A stretch of DNA of 64,000 nt, taken from contig NZ_JAJFES010000018.1 of assembly GCF_020708045.1 (NCBI RefSeq), forward strand, positions 1 to 64,000, given 5' to 3'. The stretch's first letter is position 1. Each line of letters opens with the position of its first letter. Below, piece by piece: positions 8,437-17,678 of the stretch. Both the position numbers and the translations under genes were made by a program. Origin of the DNA: Massilia sp. IC2-278. GTDB lineage: Bacteria; Pseudomonadota; Gammaproteobacteria; Burkholderiales; Burkholderiaceae_D. The notes beneath the pieces were generated by a model, which saw only the letters and a list, made by a program, of their open reading frames with translations, was not told the DNA's origin and did not search any database.

Positions 8437-10524
8437 TTATGCGAGCCGAACCAGCGGCTCTCCGCGTGGATCTTCGAAGGGATGAATAAAACTATTTGCT
8501 ACTGGCGGCCGATTCGCCAATTTAATCCCTTTGTTGAAATCCATTCTCTGCTGCCACGATTTAAGTGTTAGTTCCATATCCTTCCTCATACCCTCGCCAC
8601 CATTCAAATCCTCCCCGGCCAAATTCCCCCATACCCGTTTGCGGGCCGTCTTGGTAAAAGCCCATTCCTCAGTGCAGATGTTTAATTCACTGTCGCCAGC
8701 CATGCTGCGCGCGTTAAGGTTCGCGCTGCCCAGCGTCGTGTACACATCGTCCACGAACATCAATTTGCTGTGAATATAAATTTCCCGGTAGCGGCGCGGG
8801 ACGATGTTGTAGTCGCTATAGTTTTCCACATCTACGTCATCGGCCTTACCCTTGTGCACGTTGGCTTGAGTATTTTCTTTCACTTCCAAGTCCGCCTGTG
8901 CCTGCTGGGCATGGTTGTCGCGTTTCTTGATCAGAATATCCTTGGCCTCGTTCCCGGCATCATAGGTCATCAGCATGGCGACAACGGTTTTGATGCCCAA
9001 GGCTTCAAGTTCGGCTCGTGGATTGGCGGGAGCGGTTTTCAGCGAATCCTTGACAATGCCGCCGCCAGAGTTTTTCTCGTCGCCCTTGCGCCGGCCCTGC
9101 ACCAGTTTATCGTAGGCGCCGACTGACCGGCCTTGGCCCAGTTGGTTGATGGTGTCGTAAGTGTTCGGCACCATCTCGCCGCGCTCAGGCTGCGGAATTA
9201 CCACAAAGATATGTAGCGGCGCGATATCGGCCGGCTTGGCGCCAGCCTGCATCATCGCCTGGCAGTATTGCTCCCGTACTTTTTTTATCATGCGGACCCA
9301 GTCGTCCAATTGGAAATACTGGTTTTCGATATAAATATAATTGACGGCGTTTGACGCAGCCAGGATATATGCCTTGAGGATGGTAGCATCTTCTTTTTCT
9401 GGAAAAGTACGCAGGATTTGCGCCCGGCATCGGGCACCGCGTGCAATGGGGATATCCTTGGGCTGGACTGATTTGCGCTCCTTTTCCAAACTACTGCTGA
9501 AGATCGAAGCGCCATTTGCCAGGCCGTAGCCGCTGGCGTTATCCCATCCTTCAACGAAATTCTTGTTGAGGCAATGCAGCGCTTCACCTTGCACACGAAT
9601 AGCGTAATCGCGGTAGGGTTTCCGGCGCCAAGCCTTTGTCCAATAGGCACCTTCGGGGCTGTATTCGCGTTTGGGATCGTTGAAGCGGTGCTCGGTAGTG
9701 TCCCAATAGTCCGTTACGCTGTTAAGGCCCATGACATAGCCACATGAGTTGGCTTTGGCGGCGTTTGCCTTACCTGGCGCATAATCGATGAGAACGGGTT
9801 TTTGGTGATGCGTACCGATTTCGATTATGCCGGCAGCTTCAGTCAAGGTCCTGACAGAGCCGGGCAAATATTTGCGTACGTTTTTCCCAATTGCGTCGCC
9901 ATATGTTTTACGCAGGCGAACCTCAAGATTGGTAAAACCTCCACGAAGCGCGATGTCCCACCATGAACTGCAATACTTCTGCCGCATTTTTATTACCTCC
10001 GGCGCTGACTTGCCGACAGTATTAGGGGCGTGCAACTCCTTCGTTAACATGGACAATGGAATACAGCTCAGTGCGCCAATGTCTGGGACATTGCCTGTAG
10101 CATTTGCAATAGGGTTAAAAAATGGGACGCACCCGAGAAAAGGAATTTGTCCATAAAAGACCAAGAGGCGCACTTTCACCCCTTCTCGCGCCTTTGCGGT
10201 CAACAAATCACCGTAAGTGGTACCACGCGGCCAGACGCTCCCTGTACGCACCAGTTCCATGCCGGGGTCGAATCCCCAAAGAACCAGGTCAATACTACTG
10301 ACCGCCGCGCGAATATCTTTTTCGATAGCAGCAAATCCGTCTTGTCCGCAAATATAAAATTCCAGGTGATTGTTGTCATGGACAGGATGTGTCTTACTTT
10401 CTTTTTCAAGAAACCACTGCAGGCTGCCCTTGGCACGTCGCTTGATCATGTCGACGTTGCTCTTTTCAGGATTCTGTATCTGTGCAAGAAGTTTGGTTAG
10501 ATCAGTTGGCTGAAAGAAGTTCAT
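8437..10524 (-). CDS. Phospholipase D-type T6SS effector (Tle5-like)
   Basis: A 695-residue protein with both HKD motifs of the phospholipase D superfamily: HQKPVLID (His240, Lys242, Asp247) and HSKLMFVD (His585, Lys587, Asp592), the second followed by GSANLNARS. There is no signal peptide, which fits delivery by a VgrG spike. It lies 29 bases after vgrG and one base before the lipoprotein. T6SS effectors of the Tle5 family (PldA, PldB) are known to attack membrane phospholipids of rival cells. The insert of about 340 residues between the HKD motifs makes it longer than simple PLD enzymes. Activity and substrate are inferred. Confidence 0.87.
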   Translation of the reverse strand: MNFFQPTDLTKLLAQIQNPEKSNVDMIKRRAKGSLQWFLEKESKTHPVHDNNHLEFYICGQDGFAAIEKDIRAAVSSIDLVLWGFDPGMELVRTGSVWPRGTTYGDLLTAKAREGVKVRLLVFYGQIPFLGCVPFFNPIANATGNVPDIGALSCIPLSMLTKELHAPNTVGKSAPEVIKMRQKYCSSWWDIALRGGFTNLEVRLRKTYGDAIGKNVRKYLPGSVRTLTEAAGIIEIGTHHQKPVLIDYAPGKANAAKANSCGYVMGLNSVTDYWDTTEHRFNDPKREYSPEGAYWTKAWRRKPYRDYAIRVQGEALHCLNKNFVEGWDNASGYGLANGASIFSSSLEKERKSVQPKDIPIARGARCRAQILRTFPEKEDATILKAYILAASNAVNYIYIENQYFQLDDWVRMIKKVREQYCQAMMQAGAKPADIAPLHIFVVIPQPERGEMVPNTYDTINQLGQGRSVGAYDKLVQGRRKGDEKNSGGGIVKDSLKTAPANPRAELEALGIKTVVAMLMTYDAGNEAKDILIKKRDNHAQQAQADLEVKENTQANVHKGKADDVDVENYSDYNIVPRRYREIYIHSKLMFVDDVYTTLGSANLNARSMAGDSELNICTEEWAFTKTARKRVWGNLAGEDLNGGEGMRKDMELTLKSWQQRMDFNKGIKLANRPPVANSFIHPFEDPRGEPLVRLA

Positions 10525-10553
10525 GTGGATGGGTTCCTTGGGCGGTCAATTGA

Positions 10554-13292
10554 TTAGGAATTGCCACGATTACGCTGTGATAGCCGTTTGCCGGCGTCCT
10601 GGCCATCGGCCCGATAGCCTTTATTCGATAACTGCTGTTCGTAGTACTCGGGTTTCTCCGGATCGGATTCCATCGACTCTTGCGCTATCGGCACGTCATG
10701 CAGCGTGCCATTATGAAGACGCACCTGATAAGTTGCTCCCTTCTCGGCTTTATCCACCGTCACGCGCCCATATTCATCGAATAAACCTTTCTTGATTTCT
10801 GCACCGTCTTTCAACAACGTATAGGGTTGCCCAGCAAACAGCGCGGGGGATGGCCCGGGGATGTGCTGCATCGAAAATGTCACTTGGTGTTCTAGCGGGG
10901 TTTCCTTCAATGCAACATCGATCTGCTTCGGCTCGAAAACGGGACCATTGGCTGGCCCGTCCATTACATGCTTAGTTGCGTGCGAGCGCCAAGTGCCATT
11001 CGTTCCTTCTTCTATACCCGACGCATTCCAACGAGAATAGCTACCTCCGCCGTTGATCACGACTTCTTCCTTGGCGGTAATCGAGATACGGTTGGCAGAA
11101 TGCGTAATATTCAGTTTGGCGAGGATGTTGACGCTTTCCTTCAACGCCGTGATGTCGATGTCGGCACTGGCCGCCACGAGTTTCATGCCTGCCCTGTAGG
11201 CAAAAAGGCGCACGGCCTCCTTGGCACTGACCAGCAAACTTTTTCCGGCGCTGATACTGGCATGCCCACCGCTGGTAAGAACGTTATGCTGGGTGCTGAT
11301 CACATGGGTTGAGCCCTCCGTACTGGCTTCAATGCCGGCAGGGCTGGCGAGTGTCAGATGGGGTGATTGAAATTCCGGAAACCGACCTTTCTCACGCGCG
11401 TTATCCGATCCTTTTATCGCATTGATCTGGTCTCGGATTGCCTCGACGACCTGATCTTGGTCGCCGCTTTGATGAGCCTCGGCCTGCTGGGCAGCTTGAG
11501 ATAAGCTATCGTGCAGGTCGCGTCCTTGCGCCATGCGGGCCAAGGTCTCGGCCATGTCGGTGATATGGCCCTCCGCATCCGGCCGCGCTTCGGTAGTGAG
11601 CAGCAGCCCCTGTTGTGCCCGCACTGCGCCGTGTCCATCAGTGCGCAATTCAAGTCCCTGACCCCTAGGATCCTTGCGTCCGGCGTTGTCATCGATGCGC
11701 GTGATATAGCCGAGGCTAAGTTGACTAGTTTGATGGTCGCTCTTGAGTTGGACCTGGATCTGGTTGGCTGTGTCGTCGAGCACAAAATGGTTGCTACGTC
11801 CGCCCGGACGATTGCCGCCATCGGTGGTCAGCTCCCGGCTGCGAAGGCCAGTCAGCGCCTGTTGTTCAGGCAGCTTCCAGGGCGGCATCATGCTCTGGTT
11901 GTGCACGCATCCAGTTACCAATGGATGGTCTGGATTACCGTCGAGCCATTGCACAACAACTTCTGAACCTACTCGCGGATGGCTGACCAGGCCTTTTTCG
12001 CCTCCTGCCCAGTTCGTCGCGACCCGCACCCAGCAACTGCTAGTCTCGTTACGGTCCCAGTGAAAGCGAACTCGAATGCGACCGTATTGGTCGACATTCA
12101 GGCTGCCTTGTCCTTCGGGGCCGACTACCAGCGCGGTTTGTAACGCCACCAGTTTGGTGTCAAGACTGGCGAAGCCGCGACCCGGACGCCATGGCACGTT
12201 CCTGGGTTGGCAAGTGAAGCTGTTCTTGTACTCGGCGACCGCGCCTTTGCCTTGTAGGTAATTATTGCAGGCTTCGTGATGCACCTCCAAGATCAGAAAT
12301 TCATTGGCCTGACGAGTATGATTGAAGTGATCTATCAGCCGAAACCACTTTCCAGGGGCAACATGTTTATTATTGCCGCGCGCTTCGTAATACATACCGC
12401 GTGCTTCAATTTCCTCCATACGCTGCCGGGCGAGGCGGTTCGCCCCTGCCATTCGACTAAAACCGTAGTGGCCTTCGTAACTATGCACTTCTAAATGAGG
12501 GACGTCGCCTTGCTGGTTGACAGTAGGAACGTCAACATGCATTGGATGCGGCCGTTTGAAGTCGAATCCACTGATCGCTGACTTTGCGGATGCCGATACC
12601 TTTACCGTGCTCCAATGCTCAATAGCGTTTTCCTCTAGTGAACCTTCCTTGCTATGAAAGCGGATCTCAGGTGGATATATGTCAATCGATTTGACACTTA
12701 GCGTGTCGTTGTTGATCGTTAGCGTGTGCTCCTTTTCCGAGTGCTCGTACCAGTAAGTATAGCCATCGGCTTCCCAGCGCCTGGACAGATAGTTGTGGTC
12801 AGACTCCGACCATTGCGCGCACATGGTGTATTGCGGCTGTTCTCCCAAGACTTTCCATTCCCATGTAGGGAGTCGACCGTAGGCCTGAAGGATTTCGTCT
12901 GTCTGCTGCCGAAGGGTCTGATCGTGGAACAAACGGTTGTTCTGCCGCAATCGCGCGTAGTACAGCCAAGGCACAAGTGTCGCTTCGTAAAACGCAATGC
13001 CTCCGTCGGCCTTGACGAGTTTGAACTGGGCGACGTACCCCGTGAACGGTCGTAAGTTGCCGTTTGCCTGAACCAAGGAAATGCAGAGCAGCTTGCCTTG
13101 CATGGTTTCGAGGGCAATGCTGGCGTCGTCACTGAGCACTTCAACAGTGAACTGGAAGTCGCGTGACAGCGATTCCGTGCCACTGAAACGATTGACCATG
13201 AGCCGGACCGGAGGAGCATCGTCGTGCGGAAAAGACAAGCGTAGCAGCCGCTTGTTCTGATGGGCTTGGAGCAGGTCTTGCAGAAGTGTCAT
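10554..13292 (-). CDS. vgrG: VgrG spike protein of type VI secretion
   Basis: A 912-residue VgrG of the long, betaproteobacterial type. The N-terminal gp27-like part starts at LLQDLLQAHQNKRLLRLSFP, the gp5-like OB region includes VVVQWLDGNPDHPLVTGCVH, and a DUF2345 domain follows (about residues 610-760). The last 150 or so residues form an extension that may seat the effector or the PAAR protein. I start it at the ATG at 13292, which gives the usual family N-terminus; the reading frame stays open to 13508, with another ATG at 13349, so the start is not certain. No tss core genes lie nearby, so this is an orphan vgrG module that must use a machine encoded elsewhere. Confidence 0.92.
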   Translation of the reverse strand: MTLLQDLLQAHQNKRLLRLSFPHDDAPPVRLMVNRFSGTESLSRDFQFTVEVLSDDASIALETMQGKLLCISLVQANGNLRPFTGYVAQFKLVKADGGIAFYEATLVPWLYYARLRQNNRLFHDQTLRQQTDEILQAYGRLPTWEWKVLGEQPQYTMCAQWSESDHNYLSRRWEADGYTYWYEHSEKEHTLTINNDTLSVKSIDIYPPEIRFHSKEGSLEENAIEHWSTVKVSASAKSAISGFDFKRPHPMHVDVPTVNQQGDVPHLEVHSYEGHYGFSRMAGANRLARQRMEEIEARGMYYEARGNNKHVAPGKWFRLIDHFNHTRQANEFLILEVHHEACNNYLQGKGAVAEYKNSFTCQPRNVPWRPGRGFASLDTKLVALQTALVVGPEGQGSLNVDQYGRIRVRFHWDRNETSSCWVRVATNWAGGEKGLVSHPRVGSEVVVQWLDGNPDHPLVTGCVHNQSMMPPWKLPEQQALTGLRSRELTTDGGNRPGGRSNHFVLDDTANQIQVQLKSDHQTSQLSLGYITRIDDNAGRKDPRGQGLELRTDGHGAVRAQQGLLLTTEARPDAEGHITDMAETLARMAQGRDLHDSLSQAAQQAEAHQSGDQDQVVEAIRDQINAIKGSDNAREKGRFPEFQSPHLTLASPAGIEASTEGSTHVISTQHNVLTSGGHASISAGKSLLVSAKEAVRLFAYRAGMKLVAASADIDITALKESVNILAKLNITHSANRISITAKEEVVINGGGSYSRWNASGIEEGTNGTWRSHATKHVMDGPANGPVFEPKQIDVALKETPLEHQVTFSMQHIPGPSPALFAGQPYTLLKDGAEIKKGLFDEYGRVTVDKAEKGATYQVRLHNGTLHDVPIAQESMESDPEKPEYYEQQLSNKGYRADGQDAGKRLSQRNRGNS

Positions 13293-13479
13293 ATAACGAT
13301 CCGTTATGTTGGGAATCAGAGCGTTTTTGATAGCTGGCCATGCTTCCATGTACTCAAAGTCTGCAATTCTTATTGGAGCAAATAAGCTATAGATACGGTA
13401 AAAAATTGCCCGGATTTTGAGGAGGCCCAATGCTGGAGAGAATGTAGTAAGGAAGAAACAACACAAGTATTCCGCTGCA

Positions 13480-13532
13480 ATGATCGAGCGTGCGGTACGC
13501 ATGATCACCGAAGCCGGCAGCGAGTATCCTTT
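13480..13532 (+). pseudogene. IS3-family transposase OrfA relic
   Basis: A 17-codon stretch reads MIERAVRMITEAGSEYP, close to the ERAVRMV-EHR-EYPS start of IS3-group OrfA proteins. Nothing else of the insertion sequence is visible. It overlaps, on the other strand, the open region upstream of vgrG. The match is short, so it is tentative. Confidence 0.35.
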
Positions 13533-13570
13533 ACGGTGAGCGCGGTCACATCAATCGTAGCCAAGACTGA

Positions 13571-14075
13571 TTGTGCGTCTGCATGGGTTCCGTCAAGTCG
13601 GCCGCGGCCATGTACTGGCTTGGCGGGCAGCCTGGAGCAGGGCGCCTTGGCAGCACAACCATCCGCTGCAATTTGTCGTCGCTGTTCGACGCGCTTGGCG
13701 AAGCGAATGCAATCGCCGGCAATGTGGTCGAGGGTATGAAACGCCCGGAGGCGGCCAGTCTGGAAGATGGAACATCGGCGATCGGCGACCACCAAGCGTG
13801 CGGTGCTGGCGGCACCGGATGACTCGACCTTGAGGCCTGCGATCGCGCCATCCTAGTCACCCAGCTCTACCACGCCTTGCGCCGCGCCGAGCTATGCGCT
13901 CTACGTCAGATCGACGTACACGAGCGCCGCAGCGTGTTTTACCTGCAGGCGCACGGCAAGGGCAGCAAGAGCCGACATATGCCGCTGCTACCTTGCGGCG
14001 CCGGTGAGATCGCCTCGAGGTGGATGACCAAGGTGACGACAAGGGGGCCGCTGTTCCGGTCCGCTGCAAATGGCC
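13571..14075 (+). pseudogene. Broken tyrosine recombinase (integrase)
   Basis: The translation shows AAAMYWLGGQPGAG, then VKRPE-type and GDHQA motifs, then DRAILVTQLYHALRRAELCALR with the first catalytic Arg (LRRAEL), and HGKGSK with the beta-hairpin Lys. The gene is dead: near 13795 it slips frame, near 13830 it slips back, an in-frame TGA sits at 13820-13822, and the C-terminal half with the HxxR and Tyr residues is missing after GPLFRS. It is the probable remnant of the enzyme that brought the island into tRNA-Ser. Confidence 0.75.
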
Positions 14076-14530
14076 AAGAGCAGGCATGGCAGGAGAATGA
14101 AATTCAAAGACGAAGACGTTATGCAAGCACTAACGCACAATGGCATTCCTTTAGACCGTTGGCTTGCCACTGGTGGTCATCTCGTCGGTTATTTGATGAG
14201 ACTGGTCGTTTAATGGCCCGCGTAATCGAAGAGAAGCCCTTGCCACAGCCGCGTCAAAGATGCTGCAAAAGCGTAGGCAGATTCACTATGCTGTCGCAGC
14301 CGAAAAGCCTGTTTGGCCATGTCTGCTTCGGGTCGCCGCAACCGTCGCAAAAGGCGGGGGCCGGCCAGAAGCGAACGGTTGAGATACCAAGGAATCTTGA
14401 GCAGCCCTGGCCTCCCTTCATCGGACGGCCGAGCTGTGTCAAGGGTGGGATGTGGTTAACCTGGGCGAGAAAGCGGGCGCCCATGAGGGGCAAACGAGAA
14501 AAAACCATTGCTGGGTTCTTCAAAGAATTC
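14076..14530. other. Decayed DNA between integrase relic and tRNA-Ser
   Basis: No recognisable gene. A 38-codon frame at 14097-14213 has a fair RBS (AGGAG) and begins MKFKDEDVMQALTHNG; I do not recognise it and it may be a fragment. The rest to 14530 gives only weak frames on both strands. Directly after the tRNA, on its strand, a short AACC/GGTT hairpin with six T's (about 14496-14513) could end tRNA transcription. Confidence 0.4.
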
Positions 14531-14544
14531 TGGCGGAAGCGGTG
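14530..14544 (+). other. Putative att site at tRNA-Ser 3' end
   Basis: These 15 bases, CTGGCGGAAGCGGTG, cover the CCA and the acceptor 3' strand of tRNA-Ser and match 6013-6027 exactly as a direct repeat. The island lies on the downstream side of the tRNA, as expected for integration into a tRNA 3' end. Confidence 0.7.
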
Positions 14545-14620
14545 AGATTCGAACTCACGAACGGGTTCCCCCGTCGGCAGTTTTCAAGACTGCTGCCTTC
14601 AACCACTCGGCCACGCTTCC
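14531..14620 (-). tRNA. serT: tRNA-Ser (UGA anticodon)
   Basis: A 90-base class II tRNA on the minus strand. It begins GGAAGCG and ends CGCTTCC plus discriminator G and an encoded CCA (14531-14533). The anticodon arm GCAGT-CTTGAAA-ACTGC gives anticodon TGA. The long variable arm (CCGACGGGGGAACCCG) and the T arm GTTCGAATC are typical of tRNA-Ser. Its 3' end is repeated at 6013-6027, so the gene served as an integration site and was restored intact. Confidence 0.95.
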
Positions 14621-14635
14621 TTTGAGGAACCGGCA

Positions 14636-14911
14636 TTATACATAAATCATCGCAAGCCGGGCAGTGGGGGCAAGGCGGCCGCCGGCGTGCAGAGCGAGAC
14701 GGTGGTCCTTACCGGAGATGCGGATCAAGGAAACGAGGACCACGAAGAACACGATGAGGGAAGGGTTGCGCCCGGCGGCAATCGCATCGAGCAAGTACTG
14801 GCTGTCCGCCGCGACGAATTGCCGCACCGACGGGCGGTCGATGGTTTCCAGGTGGACGGGAGGACGCTTTTCCGCAAAGAGAGTAGTCATTTTTCTGGTG
14901 TAGAGCGACAT
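14636..14911 (-). CDS. Small hypothetical protein with one membrane segment
   Basis: I do not recognise this 91-residue protein. Residues about 50-65 (SLIVFFVVLVSLIRI) could span a membrane. Codon use is rich in G/C at third positions, like host genes, which favours a real gene, but no clear RBS stands before the ATG at 14911 or the second ATG at 14890. It lies between the lipoprotein gene and tRNA-Ser on the same strand. Confidence 0.4.
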   Translation of the reverse strand: MSLYTRKMTTLFAEKRPPVHLETIDRPSVRQFVAADSQYLLDAIAAGRNPSLIVFFVVLVSLIRISGKDHRLALHAGGRLAPTARLAMIYV

Positions 14912-14981
14912 GGAAGCGTGCCGTAACGCCGGAGCGCCATACCCGGCGCTCCAGCCGGTCCATCAAGTACAGCCTGTCGGA

Positions 14982-15614
14982 TCACTTGCGCGTAAAGCGC
15001 TCGTTCACCACATACGTCGATCCGCTTGGCGTCAGTTCGAACATCTCGTTCTCGCGCAGGTACAGGCCGCCGTCGACGGTCTGCGCCGGCTGCGCGCCGC
15101 GGTCGTGGACGCAGGTGGACGTGCCGTCGCCGAAATTGATGCACCATTGCGGCTGGCCGAACTGCACCGTGTGGGTGACGTTAGGGCCGACGACGGACTG
15201 CGTGTGCGCCGGCAGGGTTGCGGTGACCTTGTCGACCCTGGCCGGCGTCGGGCTGGCGCCGGCCGTGAAGACGATCGAGGAATCGACGCTGCCGGCGTAT
15301 ACGGCGGTGGCGTCCGCGCTTTGCGTCCAGGTTGCCACCACGTTGCCGGTGCAATTCAGGTTGGCGTAGTAGTCGGACTTGTAGGAAATGACGATCGCAT
15401 CCGCCGAACCGCTGGCGCGGGTGACGGTGACGCTGTTCAGCTCGCGGCCATCGCAGGCGGAGACCCAGGTGCCGACGTAGGCTGCCAGCTGGGACACCGG
15501 CGGCGGGGTGATCGGCGCCGGCGCCGGGGCTGTCGTACTGCCGCTACCGCCACCACCGCCTCCACAGGCAGCCAGCGCCATTGCCGCCAGCGCGGCCAGG
15601 ACAATCTGTTTCAT
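14982..15614 (-). CDS. Hypothetical lipoprotein
   Basis: A 210-residue exported protein. The signal peptide ends in a lipobox (MALAAC), followed by a flexible Gly-rich run and a Pro/Ala spacer. The mature part (from LAAYVGTWVSACDGRELNSV) looks like an all-beta domain with four spaced cysteines that could form disulfides. I do not recognise the family. The ATG at 15614 is preceded by GAGAGAAAGC. It appears monocistronic; possible regulation from the 11-bp inverted repeat at 15795-15824. Confidence 0.75.
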   Translation of the reverse strand: MKQIVLAALAAMALAACGGGGGGSGSTTAPAPAPITPPPVSQLAAYVGTWVSACDGRELNSVTVTRASGSADAIVISYKSDYYANLNCTGNVVATWTQSADATAVYAGSVDSSIVFTAGASPTPARVDKVTATLPAHTQSVVGPNVTHTVQFGQPQWCINFGDGTSTCVHDRGAQPAQTVDGGLYLRENEMFELTPSGSTYVVNERFTRK

Positions 15615-15794
15615 TGCTTTCTCTCTCAGTATGCCGGCGTCAGGTGCGCCGTTCGAAACAGATGATAATGCTGAGCAAGTCGCAGAAGGCTCACCAATTG
15701 TCACGCCAGCCAGCTTGCCGGGGTTCCCGAAACTGAAATACACACGAGTTCGTCATGAACGGCGGCGCACTGGCGCGATAGCCTGTCTGGCCCG

Positions 15795-15824
15795 CAAAGT
15801 CGTTGCTGTTAAACAACGACTTTG
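15795..15824. repeat. Perfect inverted repeat, possible operator or hairpin
   Basis: CAAAGTCGTTG and CAACGACTTTG form an 11-bp perfect inverted repeat with an 8-base spacer (CTGTTAAA). It sits between the divergent lipoprotein gene and the diguanylate cyclase gene. No T run follows on either strand, so an operator is as likely as a terminator. Confidence 0.5.
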
Positions 15825-15938
15825 GCGTTCAACATCCGTTTGACTAACGGTTTCCTCTGCGGCAGTAGCCGGTTTTTGTTTTCTGGGCCGGCAAGGACGG
15901 TATCATGTCGTCTTGCCCGAGAGAATTAAAATGACGAC

Positions 15939-17678
15939 GTGCTGACCATCTCCGCCACCCGCCCGCGCGCTTCCGTTAAACGTCCACTTCGCCTGGCTAC
16001 CCTGACCATGCTCGTCGTCAGCGCCGCCGTCGTCCTGACCATGCTCCTGCACCTAGCCCTGGTCAGCCACTTCGCCCACCAGCAGGCGCGCAAGGAAGCG
16101 CAGCTGCGCCTGCAGCAGCTGTCCTGGCAGATGCGCGATTCGTTGAACCGGGTGATCGGCAATGCCGCCGCCAACGTCAAGCTGCTCTCCGAATTGCCGC
16201 AAATCCGCTCGGTGCACGACGTCGACGCCACCCGCAGCGCCCTCGAATCGCTGCAGCGTTCGGTGCCGGAGTACGCCTGGATCGGGGTGACCGATGCCAA
16301 TGGGCGCCTGATGGCGTCCACCGGGCGCCTGCTGGAGGGCGCGCAGGTCGATGCCCGGCCCTGGTTCCAGGGCGGACGCCAGGGCTTGCACGCCTCCGAC
16401 TACCATCCTGCCGTCCTGCTCGGCAAGCTGCTGCCGAAGTCGCCCGACCCCTGGCGCTTCGTCGACGTGTCGGCGCCGCTGAAGAACGATCAAGGCGAGT
16501 TCGTCGGCGTGGTGGGCATGCACATGAGCTGGCAATGGGTGCGCAAGCGTGCCGCCGAGCTCCTGACGCCGGCCTTGCGCGAATACGGCGCCGAGGTGCT
16601 GGTCGTGCGCGACGACGGCATGGTCTTGCTGGGCCCCGAACAACTGATCGAAACGCACATCGACACGCCCAGCCTGCGTCTGGCAGCGAAGGGCGAGACC
16701 GGTTCCATGAGCGAAACCGGGCCCGACGGCAAGGTGTATTTCACGGGCTACAGCCGCACCGGCGCCGATGGCGATCCCGCGACCCTGAAGTGGTCGGTAC
16801 TGGTGCGCCACAGCGAGGATGCTGCCCTGGCCGGCGCGCGCGTGCTGGAGCGGCGCATGATCTGGCTGAGTATCCTGATGGCGGCGGTGCTGGCCGGTTC
16901 GGCGGTGCTGCTGGCGCGGCGCCTGACGCGGCCGATGGATGCGCTCAGCAATGCCATCGAACTGGCTGCCCACGAAACCGATGCCGGCCGCCCGGCGCCC
17001 GAGATTCCGGTGGTGGCCGGCTTCCACGAGGCGCAGGTCTTGTCGCAGGCAATGCGCGAACTGGTGCGCAGCGAGGAAACCCATCGCCAGGCGCTGGAAA
17101 CCATGAACCTGCAGCTCGAATCGACGGTGGCGCTGCGCACCGCCGAGCTGCAGGCCCTGCTGCTGCGCGACGTGCTGACCGGCCTGCCGAACCGGCGCGC
17201 GCTGATGGAAACGCTGCCCGATGCGATGGAGCGCTCAGCGCGCAGCGGCAAGCCCTGCGCCTTGCTGTTCCTCGACATGGACGGCTTCAAGGCCGTCAAC
17301 GATACCCACGGGCACGAGGAGGGCGACGAGCTGCTGCGCCAGTTCGGGTCGCGCATTGCCGAGGCGGTGCGGCGCACCGATACCGTGGCGCGCCTGGCCG
17401 GCGACGAATTCGTGGTGATCCTCGAGAACCTGGCCCATCTTGGCGACGCCGAGGACAAGGCGCAAAGCCTGCTGGCGTCGCTGCGCCAGCCGTATGCGCT
17501 GAAGAACGGCACCGTCAGTGTCGGCGCCAGCGTCGGCGTGGCCCTGCACCTGCCGGGCGACGCGGCAGACCTGGAGGCCTGGCTGGCGCGCGCCGACCAG
17601 GCCATGTACGTGGCCAAGCGCGGCGGCAAGAATGCGGTGGCGCTGGCGCCGCCGGCGCAGCGGACGGCAGCCGCTTAG
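15939..17678 (+). CDS. Membrane diguanylate cyclase (Cache-HAMP-GGDEF)
   Basis: A 579-residue inner-membrane signalling protein. A first membrane helix spans about residues 20-45, a periplasmic Cache-type sensor about 50-300 (SVPEYAWIGVTDANGRLMAS, then DARPWFQGGRQG), a second helix about 305-325, a HAMP/coiled-coil linker follows, and a GGDEF domain fills about 400-570. The active-site motif is AGDEF, a variant found in active cyclases, with LTGLPNRRAL and FLDMDGFKAVNDTHGHE in place. It should make c-di-GMP in response to a periplasmic ligand. The start is a GTG with GAGAG about 15 bases upstream; the ATG at 15931 is out of frame. Confidence 0.88.
   Translation: MLTISATRPRASVKRPLRLATLTMLVVSAAVVLTMLLHLALVSHFAHQQARKEAQLRLQQLSWQMRDSLNRVIGNAAANVKLLSELPQIRSVHDVDATRSALESLQRSVPEYAWIGVTDANGRLMASTGRLLEGAQVDARPWFQGGRQGLHASDYHPAVLLGKLLPKSPDPWRFVDVSAPLKNDQGEFVGVVGMHMSWQWVRKRAAELLTPALREYGAEVLVVRDDGMVLLGPEQLIETHIDTPSLRLAAKGETGSMSETGPDGKVYFTGYSRTGADGDPATLKWSVLVRHSEDAALAGARVLERRMIWLSILMAAVLAGSAVLLARRLTRPMDALSNAIELAAHETDAGRPAPEIPVVAGFHEAQVLSQAMRELVRSEETHRQALETMNLQLESTVALRTAELQALLLRDVLTGLPNRRALMETLPDAMERSARSGKPCALLFLDMDGFKAVNDTHGHEEGDELLRQFGSRIAEAVRRTDTVARLAGDEFVVILENLAHLGDAEDKAQSLLASLRQPYALKNGTVSVGASVGVALHLPGDAADLEAWLARADQAMYVAKRGGKNAVALAPPAQRTAAA

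Noticed and set aside
13293..13508. 72-codon N-terminal extension of VgrG
   Set aside because: The sequence overlaps the IS-like relic and does not resemble VgrG; the ATG at 13292 gives the family start.
14664..14903. Plus-strand frames opposite the small hypothetical gene beside tRNA-Ser
   Set aside because: Arg-rich, no RBS and poorer codon pattern than the minus-strand frame.
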